Shown here piece after piece: positions 48,194 through 50,067 of a stretch of DNA of 50,067 bases. The stretch is taken from assembly GCA_035504215.1 (NCBI GenBank), contig DATJSI010000006.1, forward strand, positions 1 to 50,067. Direction: 5' to 3'. Below the pieces are notes generated by a model. The model did not search any database. It was not told where the DNA came from and was given only the letters and a program-made list of their open reading frames with translations. Within the stretch, counting starts at the first letter, position 1. Every line of letters starts with the position of its first letter. The DNA comes from Mycobacteriales bacterium (GTDB lineage Bacteria; Actinomycetota; Actinomycetes; JAFAQI01). Both the position numbers and the translations under genes were made by a program.

Positions 48194-49231
48194 ATGGCCG
48201 AACCCGCTGACGGCGCATTCCTGCGCGCGTGCCGCCGCGAGCCGGTGCCGCACACCCCGGTGTGGTTCATGCGGCAGGCCGGGCGCTCGTTGCCGGAGTA
48301 CCGCGCGTTGCGGGAAGGCGTCGGGATGCTGGAGTCCTGCCTTCGTCCGGACCTCGTGACCGAGATCACCTTGCAGCCGGTGCGTCGGTACGGCGTCGAC
48401 GCCGCAATCCTCTTCAGCGACATCGTCCTTCCGGTCAAGGCGGCCGGCGTCGACCTCGACATCAAGCCCGGCATCGGCCCTGTCGTCGCGTCGCCGGTGC
48501 GGAGCGCGGCAGACGTCGCGCGGGTCCCCCCGCTCGACCCGGGCGCAGTCACGCCGGTCGCGGACGCGGTGCGCAACCTGGTCGCCGAGCTTGGATCAGT
48601 GCCACTGATCGGTTTTGCCGGAGCCCCGTTCACCCTCGCGTCGTACCTCGTCGAGGGCGGGCCGAGCCGCGACCACGCAAGGACCAAGGCGTTGATGTAC
48701 GGCGACGAGGCGACCTGGCACGACCTGGCCGCGCGGTTGGCTCAGATCGCGTCGACGTTCCTTCGGCTTCAGATCGACGCCGGTGCGCAGGCGGTTCAGC
48801 TGTTCGACTCGTGGGCCGGTGCGCTGTCGGCCACCGACTATGAGCGCTATGTGCTGCCGCACAGCCGCGCGGTTCTCGAGTCGGTCGCCGACGTGCCACG
48901 CATTCACTTCGGGGTCGACACCGGCGAGCTGCTTGCGCTGATGGCTGCGGCCGGCGCGGACGTGGTGGGCGTCGACTGGCGGGTGCCGCTCGACGTCGCG
49001 TCCGGCCGGCTCGGCACCGAGGTCGCGGTCCAGGGGAACCTCGACCCGGCGGTTGTGTTCGCGCCGTGGGATGCGGTGGCAGCCCGGGCCCGCGACGTCA
49101 TGCGACAGGGGGCGGCCGCGCCGGGGCACGTGTTCAACCTCGGGCACGGCGTCCTGCCCGACACCGATCCCGACGTGCTCGCCCGGCTGGTCGAGCTAGT
49201 GCACGAGGAGTCGGCGGCGGCGCTGTCATGA
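48194..49231 (+). CDS. hemE: Uroporphyrinogen decarboxylase
   Basis: A 345-residue enzyme of normal family length. The N-terminal signature [19 protein letters not shown] carries active-site Arg residues. [20 protein letters not shown] is the second signature, and [11 protein letters not shown] and [23 protein letters not shown] are also conserved. It removes four carboxyl groups from uroporphyrinogen III to give coproporphyrinogen III in haem synthesis. Its stop overlaps the next gene by 4 bases (ATGA), coupling it to the oxidase of the same pathway. Confidence 0.97.
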   Translation: MAEPADGAFLRACRREPVPHTPVWFMRQAGRSLPEYRALREGVGMLESCLRPDLVTEITLQPVRRYGVDAAILFSDIVLPVKAAGVDLDIKPGIGPVVASPVRSAADVARVPPLDPGAVTPVADAVRNLVAELGSVPLIGFAGAPFTLASYLVEGGPSRDHARTKALMYGDEATWHDLAARLAQIASTFLRLQIDAGAQAVQLFDSWAGALSATDYERYVLPHSRAVLESVADVPRIHFGVDTGELLALMAAAGADVVGVDWRVPLDVASGRLGTEVAVQGNLDPAVVFAPWDAVAARARDVMRQGAAAPGHVFNLGHGVLPDTDPDVLARLVELVHEESAAALS

Positions 49232-50067
49232 GCCGCGTGGTCGTCGCCGGCGGAGGGATTTCGGGACTGGCCGCGGCGTACCGGCTGGCCGGCGCCGGGG
49301 TCGACGTCATGCTCATCGAGTCGGCACCGGCGGTCGGTGGCAAGCTGCGGGTCTCCGACGTCGCCGGCGTCCCGGTCGATGAGGGCGCGGAGATGTTCCT
49401 GCGGCGGGTGCCCGAGGCGCTGGATCTGGTGAGCGAGCTCGGCCGCGCGGATGAGCTGGTCTCGCCGCGCACGAGCACCGCGAGTGTCTGGGCGCGCGGC
49501 GCACTCCGCCCGATGCCGGCCGGCACCGTGATGGGGCTGCCCAGCCGGGCCGCTGCCCTACGTGGCGTTCTCTCGGACGCCGAGACCGCCCGGGTCGAGC
49601 TCGACCGGCTGCTGCCGGGCTCGGCGCCGGGGGAGGACGTCTCCGTTGGGCGCTGGGTCGGGCACCGGGTCGGGCGGGCGGTGGTCGAGCGGCTGGTCGA
49701 CCCGCTGCTCGGCGGGGTCTACGCCGGGCGGGCGGACGAGCTCTCGCTCGCCGCCACCATCCCGCAACTTCCGCGCGACGAGCGTTCCGTGCTCGCGGCG
49801 GCCCGGCGTGCACTGCCTCCGGTCTCCTCGACCGAGCCGGTCTTCGCGACGCTGACCGGCGGGATGGGCTCGCTGCCGGGTTCGGTGGCCGACGCGATCG
49901 GGACCCGGGGAGGCGAGATCCTGACCGGACGCGCGGTGCGGGAGCTGGCGCGCACCTCGACCGGCTGGCGGGTCGTGCACGGCGCGACGACCGACGAGCA
50001 GGCGGTCGAGGCCGACGCCGTCGTCGTCGCGCTGCCGCCGGCGCCGGCTGCCCGGCTGCTCGCCGAG
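49228..50067 (+). CDS. hemY: Protoporphyrinogen / coproporphyrinogen oxidase HemY, N-terminal part (3' end outside window)
   Basis: The first 280 codons of a flavin oxidase. The FAD site is [21 protein letters not shown], followed by [12 protein letters not shown] and DEGAEMFL. The middle has [17 protein letters not shown] and [16 protein letters not shown], typical of HemY-type oxidases. In Gram-positive bacteria this enzyme usually oxidises coproporphyrinogen III to coproporphyrin III in the coproporphyrin-dependent haem branch. ATG 49228 overlaps the hemE stop. The frame is open at the window end. Confidence 0.93.
   Translation, partial: MSRVVVAGGGISGLAAAYRLAGAGVDVMLIESAPAVGGKLRVSDVAGVPVDEGAEMFLRRVPEALDLVSELGRADELVSPRTSTASVWARGALRPMPAGTVMGLPSRAAALRGVLSDAETARVELDRLLPGSAPGEDVSVGRWVGHRVGRAVVERLVDPLLGGVYAGRADELSLAATIPQLPRDERSVLAAARRALPPVSSTEPVFATLTGGMGSLPGSVADAIGTRGGEILTGRAVRELARTSTGWRVVHGATTDEQAVEADAVVVALPPAPAARLLAE

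Overview
The window is a stretch of high-GC chromosome from an actinobacterium. The signs are the DUF7455, DUF4193, DUF4235, DUF3093, DUF3710 and DUF3000 families, a DrrAB-type exporter, an Sdh1-type succinate dehydrogenase, many GTG starts and many leaderless promoters (TANNNT placed 6-10 bases before an RTG start). The right half keeps the gene order of Mycobacterium tuberculosis Rv2677c-Rv2699c (DUF4193, DUF3093, dut, DUF3710, OB-fold, ceoB/ceoC, APC permease, TRAM/RNA methyltransferase, dxs, RNase D, DUF3000, hemE, hemY), with lineage-specific genes inserted between. A deep-branching, non-mycobacterial actinobacterium is the best guess; the genus cannot be read from the sequence. I see no rRNA, tRNA, CRISPR, IS element or prophage.

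Layout. 1-2701: glycolate oxidase glcDEF (glcD cut by the window edge). 2733-5447: a DrrAB-like exporter and a stand-alone ABC ATPase. 5455-5706: small zinc-ribbon protein. 5845-9467: succinate dehydrogenase of the Sdh1 (Rieske-anchor) type whose iron-sulfur subunit has an extra C-terminal membrane tail. 9464-13940: inositol-phosphatase-like enzyme, secreted lytic transglycosylase, GMC oxidoreductase and aldo-keto reductase. 13937-17726: an ECF42-type sigma factor, DUF2510, VOC, AraC, LURP-like and YCII/DGPF genes; a candidate ECF42 promoter sits before the YCII gene. 17962-20592: a large secreted protein with a FlgD-like Ig domain. 20614-24470: a two-subunit acyl-CoA dehydrogenase operon divergent from an acyl-CoA ligase, with an inverted repeat between them. 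24467-29118: gamma carbonic anhydrase, DUF4193, an EcsC-like protein, an SCP2-alpha/beta hydrolase fusion, DUF4235 and a YcaQ/AlkX-like protein.

29150-41610: the conserved core (DUF3093, dut, DUF3710, OB-fold, two TrkA proteins, APC permease, RNA methyltransferase, dxs, RNase D) with a secreted protein, a conserved hypothetical and a GNAT enzyme inserted. 41648-46601: the most novel-looking locus. A NarL-type response regulator is divergent from three translationally coupled genes: a secreted subtilase ending in eight ASSWS repeats, a polytopic membrane protein with a GAF-like region but no output domain, and a histidine kinase. It reads as one protease-linked signalling system. 46582-50067: DUF3000, an EamA transporter, hemE and the start of the protoporphyrinogen oxidase gene, cut by the window end.

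No gene-free stretch exceeds 300 bases; the longest is 42329-42601. Start codons were chosen from ribosome-binding sites, leaderless promoter spacing and stop/start overlaps. All functional calls rest on motifs read by eye, not on database searches.
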